A stretch of 20,696 nucleotides of DNA, from the IMG/VR virus record IMGVR_UViG_3300043425_000372, positions 1 through 20,696 of that record. One strand, given 5' to 3'. The notes under the pieces were generated by a model. The model was given only the letters and a program-made list of their open reading frames with translations. It was not told the DNA's origin and made no database searches. This DNA comes from a virus. Below are positions 1 to 7,264 of this stretch, piece after piece (within the stretch, counting starts at the first letter, position 1; each line of letters starts with the position of its first letter). The position numbers and the translations under genes were made by a program.

Positions 1-1
1 T

Positions 2-187
2 AATTTAAAACATATTGTTTCTACTAGTAAATATGTAGGAGTTAGTTGGAGAAAAGATAGAAAGAAATGGGCAGCTGAAATTCTAATTAATAGTAAAAGA
101 ATTAAATTAGGTCATTATGAAAAAGAAATAGATGCTCATTTTGCTTATCAAAATAGACTAAAACAACATCTAAACAATGACAAATGA
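2..187 (+). CDS. AP2-domain homing endonuclease, C-terminal part (cut by window edge)
   Basis: An open frame enters from the left edge and ends with TGA at 185-187. It encodes about 61 residues. The stretch starting YVGVSWRKDRKKWAAEI and continuing to a G-H-Y pattern followed by an Ala/Tyr-containing helix has the layout of an AP2 DNA-binding domain. In phages this domain usually forms the C-terminus of HNH homing endonucleases, where it recognises the target site. The catalytic half would lie to the left of the window and is not visible. The reading frame overlaps the start of the helicase gene by 11 nt. The codons are rich in AAA and AAT, more so than the neighbours, as expected for a mobile gene. 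The AP2 identification is by pattern; that it is an intact homing endonuclease is inference. Confidence 0.72.
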   Translation, partial: NLKHIVSTSKYVGVSWRKDRKKWAAEILINSKRIKLGHYEKEIDAHFAYQNRLKQHLNNDK

Positions 188-1244
188 TTTTGAACTGTTA
201 AAACAGGAAGTACAACGTGGTTTAGATGGTAAGAACAGTGGTATTCCTATGGGATTCAACAGATTGAATAAATACGTTGGTATTAGAAAACGTATTTACA
301 CTCTGTTATTTGGAGCCACTGGTAGTGGTAAATCAGCTTTTTGTCATAGTGCGTACATTCTCAATCCTTTTGATTGGTGGTATGCAAACAAGAACAATAC
401 AAATGTCAAGCTGAAGTTTATATTGTTCTCAATGGAGAGAAGTAAGGTTTATACACTAGCCAAATGGACCAGCAGGAAGATATTTCTTGATGAAGGAATA
501 AACATTCCTATTGCCAAGTTGCTTGGTTGGTGGGAAACAAAGCTCACAAAGGATGAGCATGATTTGTTTTTGATGTATCAAAACTATATAAATGAGCTGT
601 GTGAGGTGTGTGACATCATTGAAGGTGCACAAAACCCAACAGGCATTTATAAATATGTCAAGAAGTATGCAGAGAAGAATGGTGTGATACAAGAGGTGAG
701 TGAATTTGAGAAGGTGTATGTTCCTAATGTGGAGAATGAAATTGTGATTCCCATCATAGATCATTTTGGCTTAATCAAGCCAGAAAGAGGTATGAGTAAG
801 AAGGAAGCCATTGACAAAGCAAGTGAGTATTTTCAATGGATGAGAGACTTTCTAGGATATACACCAATTGGCGTTAGCCAGATAAACAGAGACTTAAGCA
901 ATCCCATCTATCAAAAGATGGATGCTTTTGAGCCTAACCTAGATCAGATAAAAGAGAGTGGTAGACCAGCAGAAGATAGTGATGTAGTTATATCGCTCTT
1001 TCAACCATCTAGGTATAAAACAAGTGATCCTTCAGGTTATAAAATAGATAAGTTTATATCACCTGAAGGTGCAGATTGTTTTAGAAACATTAAAGTGCTG
1101 AAAAACACCTATGGTGAAGCAGATTTGAGAATAGGTATGGGCTTTCATGGCTCTACAGGTATTTTCAAAGAGCTTCCCAAAGTGAAGAATATGGAGAATT
1201 TTTCTTATGACTCATTATTTACAGGTCAATATTTCGTAGAATGA
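177..1244 (+). CDS. DnaB-like replicative DNA helicase (SF4, RecA fold)
   Basis: Probable replicative helicase that unwinds DNA ahead of the fork using NTP hydrolysis. Visible motifs: Walker A GATGSGKS at residues 46-53; an SMERS segment (85-89) matching the DnaB motif with the catalytic Glu; Walker B-like IPIIDH (191-196); and SQINRD (234-239), which matches the conserved SQLNR segment of DnaB. At 355 residues it is shorter than bacterial DnaB (about 450-470) and appears to lack the N-terminal primase-binding domain, as in several phage helicases. The start follows AAACA directly and overlaps the end of the AP2 frame. Downstream genes follow at once (ATGA overlap at 1241). A separately encoded DnaG-like primase lies 3 kb downstream. 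A Sak4/RadA-like ATPase is the main alternative, but the SQINRD motif favours DnaB. Confidence 0.85.
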   Translation: MTNDFELLKQEVQRGLDGKNSGIPMGFNRLNKYVGIRKRIYTLLFGATGSGKSAFCHSAYILNPFDWWYANKNNTNVKLKFILFSMERSKVYTLAKWTSRKIFLDEGINIPIAKLLGWWETKLTKDEHDLFLMYQNYINELCEVCDIIEGAQNPTGIYKYVKKYAEKNGVIQEVSEFEKVYVPNVENEIVIPIIDHFGLIKPERGMSKKEAIDKASEYFQWMRDFLGYTPIGVSQINRDLSNPIYQKMDAFEPNLDQIKESGRPAEDSDVVISLFQPSRYKTSDPSGYKIDKFISPEGADCFRNIKVLKNTYGEADLRIGMGFHGSTGIFKELPKVKNMENFSYDSLFTGQYFVE

Positions 1245-1441
1245 AACAAACACATTATAAGTTATCTAGTTTTAGTCCTAACGGAGGAACCTTTTGGCAA
1301 TTTGCTCTCATACCTAACATTATTCTGTATAAGAATAAAATAGAAAGGGTGTCTGCATACACTATAGAATGGCTATTTTGGTCATTCTCCATCATCAAAA
1401 AAGATAATACACATGGACAAGAGATTGTATTTGAAGTATAA
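1241..1441 (+). CDS. Small hypothetical protein (66 aa)
   Basis: A 66-residue frame whose ATG overlaps the helicase stop codon (ATGA), the usual sign of translational coupling in this window. The product is rich in aromatic residues (several F, W, Y), with a W-F-x-F-A-L-I-P segment near residues 19-25 and WLFWSFSII near 44-52. It has no clear signal peptide, no Cys pairs and no motif I recognise. A membrane-associated role is possible from the hydrophobic stretches, but they are too short and interrupted to call a transmembrane helix. It is accepted as a gene because of its position, the tight overlap and the lack of an alternative coding frame there. Confidence 0.55.
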   Translation: MKQTHYKLSSFSPNGGTFWQFALIPNIILYKNKIERVSAYTIEWLFWSFSIIKKDNTHGQEIVFEV

Positions 1442-1658
1442 GCAAATAAATCCTGCATTGATAGCTTACGAGTATTACAAAGAGCATTTTCATAAAACTA
1501 GTGGAAGAATGGCTACACAGCAAGAGTTTCAACAAGTGTTTCCATTCTATCCCGGTGCACAAGTATCTGTTATGCAGAAAGCTGTACAGTATTATGACAA
1601 TAAGTTTGGAGTGACATATCTTATTGACAAGAACAATACAGTGATACAAGCTTATTAA
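1413..1658 (+). CDS. Hypothetical protein (81 aa)
   Basis: An 81-residue protein of unknown function. It overlaps the preceding small gene by 29 nt and ends one base before the SF2 helicase start. The sequence looks like a small soluble helical protein: a Tyr/Lys-rich N-terminus, then AYEYYKEHFHKTSGRMATQQEF, and a C-terminal segment ending LIDKNNTVIQAY. No catalytic motif or metal site is visible. It sits between the two helicases, so an accessory replication role is possible, but that is based only on location. Confidence 0.6.
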   Translation: MDKRLYLKYKQINPALIAYEYYKEHFHKTSGRMATQQEFQQVFPFYPGAQVSVMQKAVQYYDNKFGVTYLIDKNNTVIQAY

Positions 1659-1659
1659 C

Positions 1660-2745
1660 ATGAAAAGGCTGTCATTGAGAGACCAACGTCAACAGGAATT
1701 TGCTGATGATTGGCTAAAGGTGAAACATGGTATTCTCTATTTGTGTCCAAGGTTTGGTAAAATCTTCACTACCATCAACATTCTTCAGAAGCTAAAGCCA
1801 AAGAAACTGTTGATAGCCTATCCAGATAATAAAATCAAGGATAGTTGGGAAACAGATTTCAAGACAAAGAAGTATAACAGCAAGAATGTCACATACACCA
1901 CTCATCTATCTCTTCATAAATACAAAGAGGAGAAATATGACATGGTGGTGATTGATGAGATACATTTGCTGTCTGAGGCTCAAATAGAGGCTGCTAGGGA
2001 GCTTCTGGAGATGAATAGTGTAGTGTTAGGGCTCACAGGTACAATGACCAATTACACAAGGAGTACGCTTGCTACAGAGCTTGGACTCAAGGTGGTGGCA
2101 GAATATCCTATGGAACAAGCTGTAAGAGAGGGTGTCATTGTTGACTACACTATTACAGTGAAGATTGTTCCTCTGGATAACAGTAAGGTGGTTGATTTCA
2201 ATGGAAAAAAGAGAACGGAGAAAAAGCAATATGATGCCATAACATGGGGAATCAATCAAGCAGAGATGAAAGGTCAACAGACAATGTTCTTGAGACTGAA
2301 GAGAATGAGATTGATTCAGAAGAGTATTGCTAAAATAAACGCCACTAAGCAGATCTTACAGAAATACAAGGATGAAAGAGTGCTTGTGTTCTGTGGAATT
2401 ACAGAAGTGGCTGATGGTCTAGGTATTCCTTCCTATCACAGCAAATCCACTGAAAAACAAATGTTTGAAGACTTTGCTAATGGAGAGGGAAAACACATGG
2501 CTGTGGTTAAGATTGGGAACACAGGGGTGACATACAAGCCTCTTAACAAGGTGGTGATTAACTATTTTGATAGTAATGCAGAGAATCTTGCTCAAAAGAT
2601 CAATAGATGCATGGCTATGGAGTATGACACACCGGATAAGAAGGCTGAAATAATCATCATCTCTAGTAATGAGGAAGCAGAGCGTAACTGGTTAAAAAGA
2701 GCTCTGGAATTTTTTGACAAATCAAAAATCGTGTATGAAAAATGA
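1660..2745 (+). CDS. Superfamily 2 DNA/RNA helicase with degenerate motifs
   Basis: Two RecA-like lobes of a DExH helicase are recognisable in 361 residues. Motif I is CPRFGKI (29-35), motif II is DEIH (99-102) and motif III is LTGT (125-128). The second lobe has VLVFCGITEV near 241-250 followed by a motif V-like region and motif VI QKINRCMA (312-319). The family includes T4 UvsW and phage recombination or branch-migration helicases, so a role in remodelling replication or recombination intermediates is plausible. Two departures from the family are notable. The motif I Thr/Ser after GK is Ile, and motif VI has Ala where the second Arg (the finger) normally sits. Either could lower ATP hydrolysis. 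Length is short but both lobes are present, and no frameshift is visible. Confidence 0.85.
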   Translation: MKRLSLRDQRQQEFADDWLKVKHGILYLCPRFGKIFTTINILQKLKPKKLLIAYPDNKIKDSWETDFKTKKYNSKNVTYTTHLSLHKYKEEKYDMVVIDEIHLLSEAQIEAARELLEMNSVVLGLTGTMTNYTRSTLATELGLKVVAEYPMEQAVREGVIVDYTITVKIVPLDNSKVVDFNGKKRTEKKQYDAITWGINQAEMKGQQTMFLRLKRMRLIQKSIAKINATKQILQKYKDERVLVFCGITEVADGLGIPSYHSKSTEKQMFEDFANGEGKHMAVVKIGNTGVTYKPLNKVVINYFDSNAENLAQKINRCMAMEYDTPDKKAEIIIISSNEEAERNWLKRALEFFDKSKIVYEK

Positions 2746-2765
2746 GAAGATTTTCGTATCTTCGG
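2734..2765 (+). promoter_or_regulatory. Weak candidate Bacteroidetes-type promoter before the NTPase gene
   Basis: TATG at 2734-2737, 20 nt of spacer, then TATCTTCG at 2758-2765, each one base away from the Bacteroides -33 (TTTG) and -7 (TAnnTTTG) consensus. The distance from the -7 element to the start codon is 16 nt, the same as at the better match before recA. The -7 element overlaps the right arm of a short 6-bp inverted repeat (GAAGAT at 2746-2751, ATCTTC at 2758-2763). Support is modest because each element has a mismatch. Confidence 0.3.
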
Positions 2766-2781
2766 AGTAAACTTAGAAAGT

Positions 2782-3453
2782 ATGGCTAGTAAATTAATTG
2801 GAATCGTAGGAGCCACAGGAACAGGGAAATCTACATCTATTAAATCTCTTGATCCTAAAGAAACGTACATCATCAATGTTGCCAAGAAGGAGCTTCCTTT
2901 CAAGGGATCAGAGAAGATGTATAACGCTGAAAACAAGAATTACAAGGAAGTAGATGACATCAATGAAATCACACGTTTGCTGTTAACACTCTCTGAAAAA
3001 GCACCTCAAGTGAAGAACATTGTCATTGAAGACAGTAATTACATGATGAGCTTTAGAATGGCTGATAAAGCCACAGAGATTGGGTTTACAAAGTTCACTG
3101 TTCTGATGAAGGATATGGTGGATTTGTTCAAGATGGCAAGGAAACTGAGAGATGACATTAAAGTGTTTTATTTCACACATCCTGAAACCATTGAAGATGG
3201 TGGAGAGATAGTGGGATATAAGATGAAGACATCTGGGAAAGCATTGGATAATCAAATTACATTGGAAGGACTTTTCACTGTCTGTCTCTATACACATGTA
3301 GATGAGAATAAAGATGGATCTGCTAATTACAATTTTGTAACTAACAGATGGAAGAAATATCCTGCAAAGAGTCCAAGTGGAATGTTCAGTGAAATAAAGG
3401 TTCCAAATGATTTATCTCTTGTAGTTAAAACCGTAGATGAGTATTATTCTTAA
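2782..3453 (+). CDS. P-loop NTPase, phage Sak4/AAA_24-like nucleotide-binding protein
   Basis: A 223-residue P-loop ATPase. Walker A GATGTGKS lies at residues 10-17, right at the N-terminus, and a Walker B-like VIED lies at 80-83 before SNYMMSFRMADKA. This layout (very early Walker A, about 220-250 residues) matches the phage AAA_24 / Sak4-type ATPases, which are RecA-core proteins used in single-strand annealing or recombination and often sit beside an SSB gene, as here. The start at 2782 follows a 36-nt gap, one of the longer ones in this block. Exact biochemical role is inferred from the family; a DNA-packaging or replication-clamp ATPase cannot be excluded. Confidence 0.75.
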   Translation: MASKLIGIVGATGTGKSTSIKSLDPKETYIINVAKKELPFKGSEKMYNAENKNYKEVDDINEITRLLLTLSEKAPQVKNIVIEDSNYMMSFRMADKATEIGFTKFTVLMKDMVDLFKMARKLRDDIKVFYFTHPETIEDGGEIVGYKMKTSGKALDNQITLEGLFTVCLYTHVDENKDGSANYNFVTNRWKKYPAKSPSGMFSEIKVPNDLSLVVKTVDEYYS

Positions 3454-3476
3454 TTTAAAACAAAAACTAGAAAACA

Positions 3477-4343
3477 ATGGCTATTGAAGGAAGTGTTAAG
3501 AAAGGACAAGAAGAACAGGTATTCTCAAAGAAGATTGGTCTGTTTGAAGCAAAGGTGATAGCTGTAAATCCTACAGCTGAGGAGTATGCAGATGTTTTGG
3601 GTATTGAACTCAAAGAAGGTAGCAAGGCTACAGAATATCTTGGTACATCCAATGATGGAAACACCACTCTCAGGCTTGATTTTTGGCTCAAAGAAGTGAA
3701 GAGTGGAGAAAAGTTCAAAGTGAATTTCTTTCTTGAGCACAAAGAGAAAACTAACAAAGACCAAACCAAGAAGCAATACATCAATAACATAGGTATTACA
3801 TCTTGGGCTGATGATGAGAACAATCTTCCTGATTGGTTCAAAGGAAGGGATTATCGTGTAGCTAAAGTGGGTGAGGAAGAGATGTATGGTTTCCTGCGTA
3901 CATGGCTTGGTAATCTCAACTATCGTTCAGAAGGTGTAGTTTTGGATATTGACTGGAAACCTTTGATGAAAGGTAATGTGCGAGAAATTAAGTCGCAAAT
4001 TGATGGAGAATATGCGACAAGCATTGTTGCTCTTGCCACCATCAAAACTGTTGAGAAAGATGGTGAGGTGAAGGAATATCAGAATGTTTACAACAAAGGA
4101 TTTCTTCCTGCATATACGCTGAAGAATTTCAGACTTGTAGACTATTCCAAGCCTGAAGTGCTCAATGGATTGAGATTGAAGAAGAGCAAAGAACTCAAGC
4201 CTCATGAGAGGTTTGTCATCACTGTCACAGGTGAATATGGATGCCGTGATTTCTATTCTCTGAAGGATCTGCGTGACTATAACTCTGATGAAAACTTAGT
4301 GGCTTCGGATAGCGTCATTACCAGTGATGGTAGTGATTATTGA
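3477..4343 (+). CDS. Single-stranded DNA-binding protein-like (crAss/T7 gp2.5 type, tentative)
   Basis: A 288-residue protein lacking enzyme motifs. Its body is rich in short beta-type segments with aromatic and basic residues (for example LRLDFWLKEV, KVNFFLEHKEK, YQNVYNKGFLP). It ends in a mobile, acidic Ser/Asp-rich tail (about the last 20 residues, finishing SDGSDY). An OB-fold body with an acidic tail is the hallmark of phage SSBs such as T4 gp32 and T7 gp2.5, where the tail recruits replication partners. It follows the Sak4-like ATPase and is the last gene before a strong terminator, fitting an abundant replication protein. The start follows GAAAACA. SSB assignment rests on architecture and context, not on a diagnostic motif. 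Confidence 0.6.
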   Translation: MAIEGSVKKGQEEQVFSKKIGLFEAKVIAVNPTAEEYADVLGIELKEGSKATEYLGTSNDGNTTLRLDFWLKEVKSGEKFKVNFFLEHKEKTNKDQTKKQYINNIGITSWADDENNLPDWFKGRDYRVAKVGEEEMYGFLRTWLGNLNYRSEGVVLDIDWKPLMKGNVREIKSQIDGEYATSIVALATIKTVEKDGEVKEYQNVYNKGFLPAYTLKNFRLVDYSKPEVLNGLRLKKSKELKPHERFVITVTGEYGCRDFYSLKDLRDYNSDENLVASDSVITSDGSDY

Positions 4344-4360
4344 CCCTTCTCTGTCAAATG

Positions 4361-4400
4361 AAAATGTCCCTGCCACATCATTGTGGTGGGGACTTTTCTT
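4361..4400 (+). terminator. Strong intrinsic terminator after the SSB-like gene
   Basis: A 12-bp stem (arms 4366-4377 and 4382-4393, two G-U pairs in RNA) with a 4-nt loop TCAT is followed by TTTTCTTT. An A-run at 4361-4364 can pair with the first T-run, so the hairpin may work in both directions. It lies between the SSB-like stop and the primase start and shows that the primase does not begin at an upstream TTG at 4340. Confidence 0.88.
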
Positions 4401-4408
4401 TACATTTG
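4401..4408 (+). promoter_or_regulatory. Possible -7 element (TAnnTTTG) just before the primase
   Basis: TACATTTG is an exact match to the Bacteroides -7 consensus and directly follows the terminator T-run. No good TTTG lies at the matching upstream distance, and transcription from it would begin about at the primase ATG, giving a leaderless message. It may be a chance match in AT-rich DNA. Confidence 0.25.
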
Positions 4409-4414
4409 TATTGT

Positions 4415-5428
4415 ATGATTAAAGGAGATTTGATAGTTAGGTTGACAAAGCAATCTATTCTTGACAGGATTAGTGAATATGACATATTCATGTATTATAT
4501 GCCTACAAGAGATTGGAAAATCAATCAAGTGACATATTCTCCATTCAGAAATGAATCTCATCCATCTTTTCTTATTGGGAACAGATATGGATATATTTCA
4601 TTCATTGACTTTGCAGACTCTTCTAAAAGAGGTGATTGTTTCAAGTTTGTCAGTTTGTATTTTAATATTCCATGTCTGGATGATGTTCTGAAGAAGATAG
4701 ATGTGGACTTTGGATTAGGTATATCCGGTGGAGAGGTGAAGGATTATAAGAAAATCATCACTTCTTACAAACAACCTGAACAATCAAAGAGATATTCATT
4801 AATACAAGTGGTGACAAGAAAGTTCACTAACGCAGAGATTCAATATTGGAATTCCTATCATCTTTCTATTGATGATTTGAGAAAGGACAATGTATATGCA
4901 ATCAAAAAAGTGTTTTTGAATAGACAAGCTTTTCCTATTCCTGAAAAGGAAATGGTATTTGGCTATCTATATGACAGCAATTGGAAGATATATAGACCAT
5001 TTGCTGATAGGAAAACTAAATGGTTGCCTAACAATGTTCCTATTACAACAATGGATGGAAGAAATGACATAGTGGTGGAAGACAGAGTGATAGACACTGC
5101 ACTTGTCACAAAGTCAAAGAAAGACTACATGGTGTTGAAGAAAGTATTTCCTTATGTATGTGCTGTTCAGAATGAAGGACTTGGATGTTTTTCAGAAGAG
5201 AATGTAGCACATCTGAAGAAGCATTCTAAAATACAGGTGTTAGGATTTGACAGTGATGTTGCTGGTGTTACAAATAGTCAACAAATCACAAAGCTATTCC
5301 AATTTGATTATATCAATGTTCCAAGAAAATATTTGGAAGAAGGTATTAAAGATTGGAGTGATTGGGCTAAACACTACTCACTTGATATGGTGGGAGATTA
5401 TTTATGGGAAAAAGGACTTTTATTTTAA
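4415..5428 (+). CDS. DnaG-like DNA primase, zinc-ligand-free
   Basis: Probable primase that makes RNA primers for the DnaB-like helicase. The N-terminal region has SPFRNESHPSF at residues 42-52, the equivalent of the CPFH-x-E-x-x-PSF element of the CHC2 zinc domain, and FIDFADSSKRGDC at 63-75 in place of the second Cys pair, so the fold is kept without the zinc ligands. The C-terminal half is TOPRIM-like: VTKSKKD (231-237) at the usual EG..D position, FDSD (278-281) for the DxD metal site, and KDWSDW (312-317). The TOPRIM Glu is not obvious; Lys/Ser occupy its place. I chose ATG 4415 because earlier in-frame TTG/ATG codons fall in or before the terminator. Length is 337 residues. It is followed after 18 nt by a DUF932-like gene. 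Confidence 0.8.
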   Translation: MIKGDLIVRLTKQSILDRISEYDIFMYYMPTRDWKINQVTYSPFRNESHPSFLIGNRYGYISFIDFADSSKRGDCFKFVSLYFNIPCLDDVLKKIDVDFGLGISGGEVKDYKKIITSYKQPEQSKRYSLIQVVTRKFTNAEIQYWNSYHLSIDDLRKDNVYAIKKVFLNRQAFPIPEKEMVFGYLYDSNWKIYRPFADRKTKWLPNNVPITTMDGRNDIVVEDRVIDTALVTKSKKDYMVLKKVFPYVCAVQNEGLGCFSEENVAHLKKHSKIQVLGFDSDVAGVTNSQQITKLFQFDYINVPRKYLEEGIKDWSDWAKHYSLDMVGDYLWEKGLLF

Positions 5429-5446
5429 ACATCTAAATTTTAAACA

Positions 5447-6238
5447 ATGAGCTATTTAGTAAAAAAAGAAACATTGACAGCTATTCCTGTTCCTCAACAG
5501 ACACGCACATATAAGCCTGTAAGTCATGGAGAAATCATTGACTTGATGCATGAGTGTATTGACAAAGCAGGATTTCAAATAGATGGTGAGACATACAATG
5601 CTATTGACAATGGTCTTGTTGCCAATGGTAAATATACAATTTCCAATGTAGCTGATAGTGAGATGAAGCTTCAGATTGGTTGGCAAAACAGCTATAACAA
5701 AACCAAAACATTGAAGTTTGCTATTGGTGCACATGTTATTGTTTGTGAAAATGGTATGGTGCATGGTGATATGGGAAATTTCAAAAAGAAACATATTGGT
5801 GATATTCAGGAATTTACACCCACCAATGTAGCTGAGTATATTGGTGCTTCTGGAGATGTATTCTCTATAATGATTAGTGAGAAGCAAAGAATGAAGAACA
5901 TTGAGATTTCTGCTAAGACAAGAGCTGAACTCATTGGAAGGATGTTTATTGAGGAAAAGATTATTCATAGCACTCAACTGAACATCATCTCAAGAGAAAT
6001 CGAAGCTCCTTCACACAATTACAATGCTCCTGACAGCATGTGGGAATTGTACAATTACACCACTTTCTCTATGAAGAACCTTCATCCAAGCTTGTGGATG
6101 GATAATCATATGGAAGCTCACAAGTGGTTTGTAAATGAGTGTGGTGTATTAGAGCCCACAAAAACCATGATAACAGTGGATCAACCATTGATGCTTGAAG
6201 ATGGTGCTTCTCGTTTTACACAGCTTAACATGTTCTAA
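5447..6238 (+). CDS. DUF932-like phage protein, unknown function
   Basis: A 263-residue protein. The segment PVSHGEIIDLMHECIDKAGF near residues 24-43, the later FAIGAHVIVCENGMVHGD around 91-108, and the glycine- and aromatic-rich middle resemble the DUF932 family (phage/plasmid-like proteins), whose biochemical role is not established. No nuclease or NTPase motif is visible. The gene starts 18 nt after the primase with an ACA-ATG context and ends 2 nt before the UDG-like gene, so the three are probably co-transcribed. DUF932 members commonly sit in phage replication regions. Recognition is by general resemblance only. Confidence 0.55.
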   Translation: MSYLVKKETLTAIPVPQQTRTYKPVSHGEIIDLMHECIDKAGFQIDGETYNAIDNGLVANGKYTISNVADSEMKLQIGWQNSYNKTKTLKFAIGAHVIVCENGMVHGDMGNFKKKHIGDIQEFTPTNVAEYIGASGDVFSIMISEKQRMKNIEISAKTRAELIGRMFIEEKIIHSTQLNIISREIEAPSHNYNAPDSMWELYNYTTFSMKNLHPSLWMDNHMEAHKWFVNECGVLEPTKTMITVDQPLMLEDGASRFTQLNMF

Positions 6239-6240
6239 TT

Positions 6241-6954
6241 ATGAATTGGGAAGGGTTTAAACATCAGTTCCATGAGAGCTGGCATCATAAGATTAAACCT
6301 TTCATAGAATCAGAAGAGTGTGACAAGATATATGAGCACTTAAAGAAAAGGAGCAAGAAGGGGCATTTGATTGCCCCTTCTTCTTCTAATACCTTTAGGT
6401 GTTTTCTTGAAACTCCTTTGGATGAAATGAAAGTGGTATTAATGGGAATGGCTCCCTATCACACCATGATAAAGACAATGAATGGAAACATCACTGTTGC
6501 AGATGGTCTTCTTATGGGGTGTTCAAATACAGGGAGATTACAGCCTTCATTGGAAAAGTTTTATGAAGCACTGGAGAAAGAACTATGGGAAGGAAAACCT
6601 TCTGCTCAAAGTGCTGATGTTTCCTATTTGGCTAAACAAGGAGTATTGATGTTCAATGCTTCTTTGACAACAGAGATTAACAAAGCAGGAAGTCATTTGG
6701 AACTGTGGCATCCATTCACAAAGTTTATTATAGAAAATGTGATTAATTACACAGGAATTCCAGTTGTGTTCTTAGGAGCAGATGCAGCAGTGTTCAAAAA
6801 GTATATTGCTCCTTTCCAATGGAACTTTACATTAAAACATCCTGCTTCAGCAGCTTATAGAGAAACAGATTGGAACACAGAAGGTGTATTTACGAAAGTG
6901 AATAAAATACTAAAAGACAATAACAATTTTGAAATCGAATGGTTACGCAAATGA
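6241..6954 (+). CDS. Uracil-DNA glycosylase family protein lacking the catalytic Asp
   Basis: A family 1 UDG by overall layout in 237 residues. GMAPYH (69-74) aligns with the water-activating motif GQDPYH, LMFN (136-139) with LLLN, and HPASAAYR (200-207) with HPSPLS. The residues PSL (102-104) and the SHLELWHPFT segment (151-160) also match the family. The uracil-recognition Asn (N139) and the late His (H200) are kept, but the catalytic Asp is Ala (codon GCT at residue 71), and the position expected for the uracil-stacking Phe appears to be Met. A single GAT-to-GCT change would explain the Asp loss. The frame is intact, so the protein is probably made but with weak or no glycosylase activity; it could bind uracil-DNA or act as a replication cofactor. 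It overlaps the next gene by ATGA. Confidence 0.8.
   Translation: MNWEGFKHQFHESWHHKIKPFIESEECDKIYEHLKKRSKKGHLIAPSSSNTFRCFLETPLDEMKVVLMGMAPYHTMIKTMNGNITVADGLLMGCSNTGRLQPSLEKFYEALEKELWEGKPSAQSADVSYLAKQGVLMFNASLTTEINKAGSHLELWHPFTKFIIENVINYTGIPVVFLGADAAVFKKYIAPFQWNFTLKHPASAAYRETDWNTEGVFTKVNKILKDNNNFEIEWLRK
6355..6382 (+). repeat. Perfect 11-bp inverted repeat inside the UDG-like gene
   Basis: Arms AAGAAGGGGCA (6355-6365) and TGCCCCTTCTT (6372-6382) pair perfectly with a 6-nt loop. The right arm runs into CTTCTAAT, giving a terminator-like look. It lies in codons 39-48 of the UDG-like gene, which are coding, so it is either chance, an attenuator or an RNA-processing site. Confidence 0.7.
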
Positions 6955-7241
6955 TAAAAGCTCACGAGCTTCAAATGGGAGATGAAGTGATAATGTCAAT
7001 AAATTCAGGCTTGCGTTATATACGAATATTATCTCCTGTAAAACTCACTGGTACAAGTAATTATTTAGGAGATCCTCGTTGTAAAATGCTGAAGTGTTCA
7101 TTTCATCAAAAAAAAGTGAACATTGATGGATGGATGGGAACTTTTGATGCACACAATCCAGAAAACCATAATGTAACAAAACACTTTGATCTAAACGGAA
7201 GAGATCTTTGGCTTGTAAAAAGAGACGGACAAAAACTTTAA
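6951..7241 (+). CDS. Hypothetical protein (96 aa)
   Basis: Small protein of unknown function. I chose ATG 6951 because it overlaps the UDG stop in an ATGA; an in-frame ATG 12 nt earlier lies within the UDG frame and is less likely. The sequence opens IKAHELQMGDEVIMS, a pattern seen in small beta-barrel proteins (ELxxGDxVxV), then has a basic middle and a C-terminal DLWLVKRDGQKL. This hints at a beta-rich fold with a 'GD' turn, but no family can be named. It is followed by a 23-nt AT-rich leader and rIIA. Confidence 0.6.
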   Translation: MIKAHELQMGDEVIMSINSGLRYIRILSPVKLTGTSNYLGDPRCKMLKCSFHQKKVNIDGWMGTFDAHNPENHNVTKHFDLNGRDLWLVKRDGQKL

Positions 7242-7264
7242 TTAAACATTTTAAACTTTGAACA

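Noticed and set aside
2746-2763. Short hairpin GAAGAT/ATCTTC as a terminator
   Set aside because: Only 6 bp, AT-rich and without a following T-run; more useful as part of a promoter overlap than as a terminator.
4340-4414. Upstream TTG start for the primase
   Set aside because: The region holds a strong terminator hairpin; the extra residues do not look like protein, so ATG 4415 is preferred.
5247-5450. Second + strand frame within the primase (67 codons)
   Set aside because: Lies inside the TOPRIM-coding part of the primase, lacks a start context, and has no motif.
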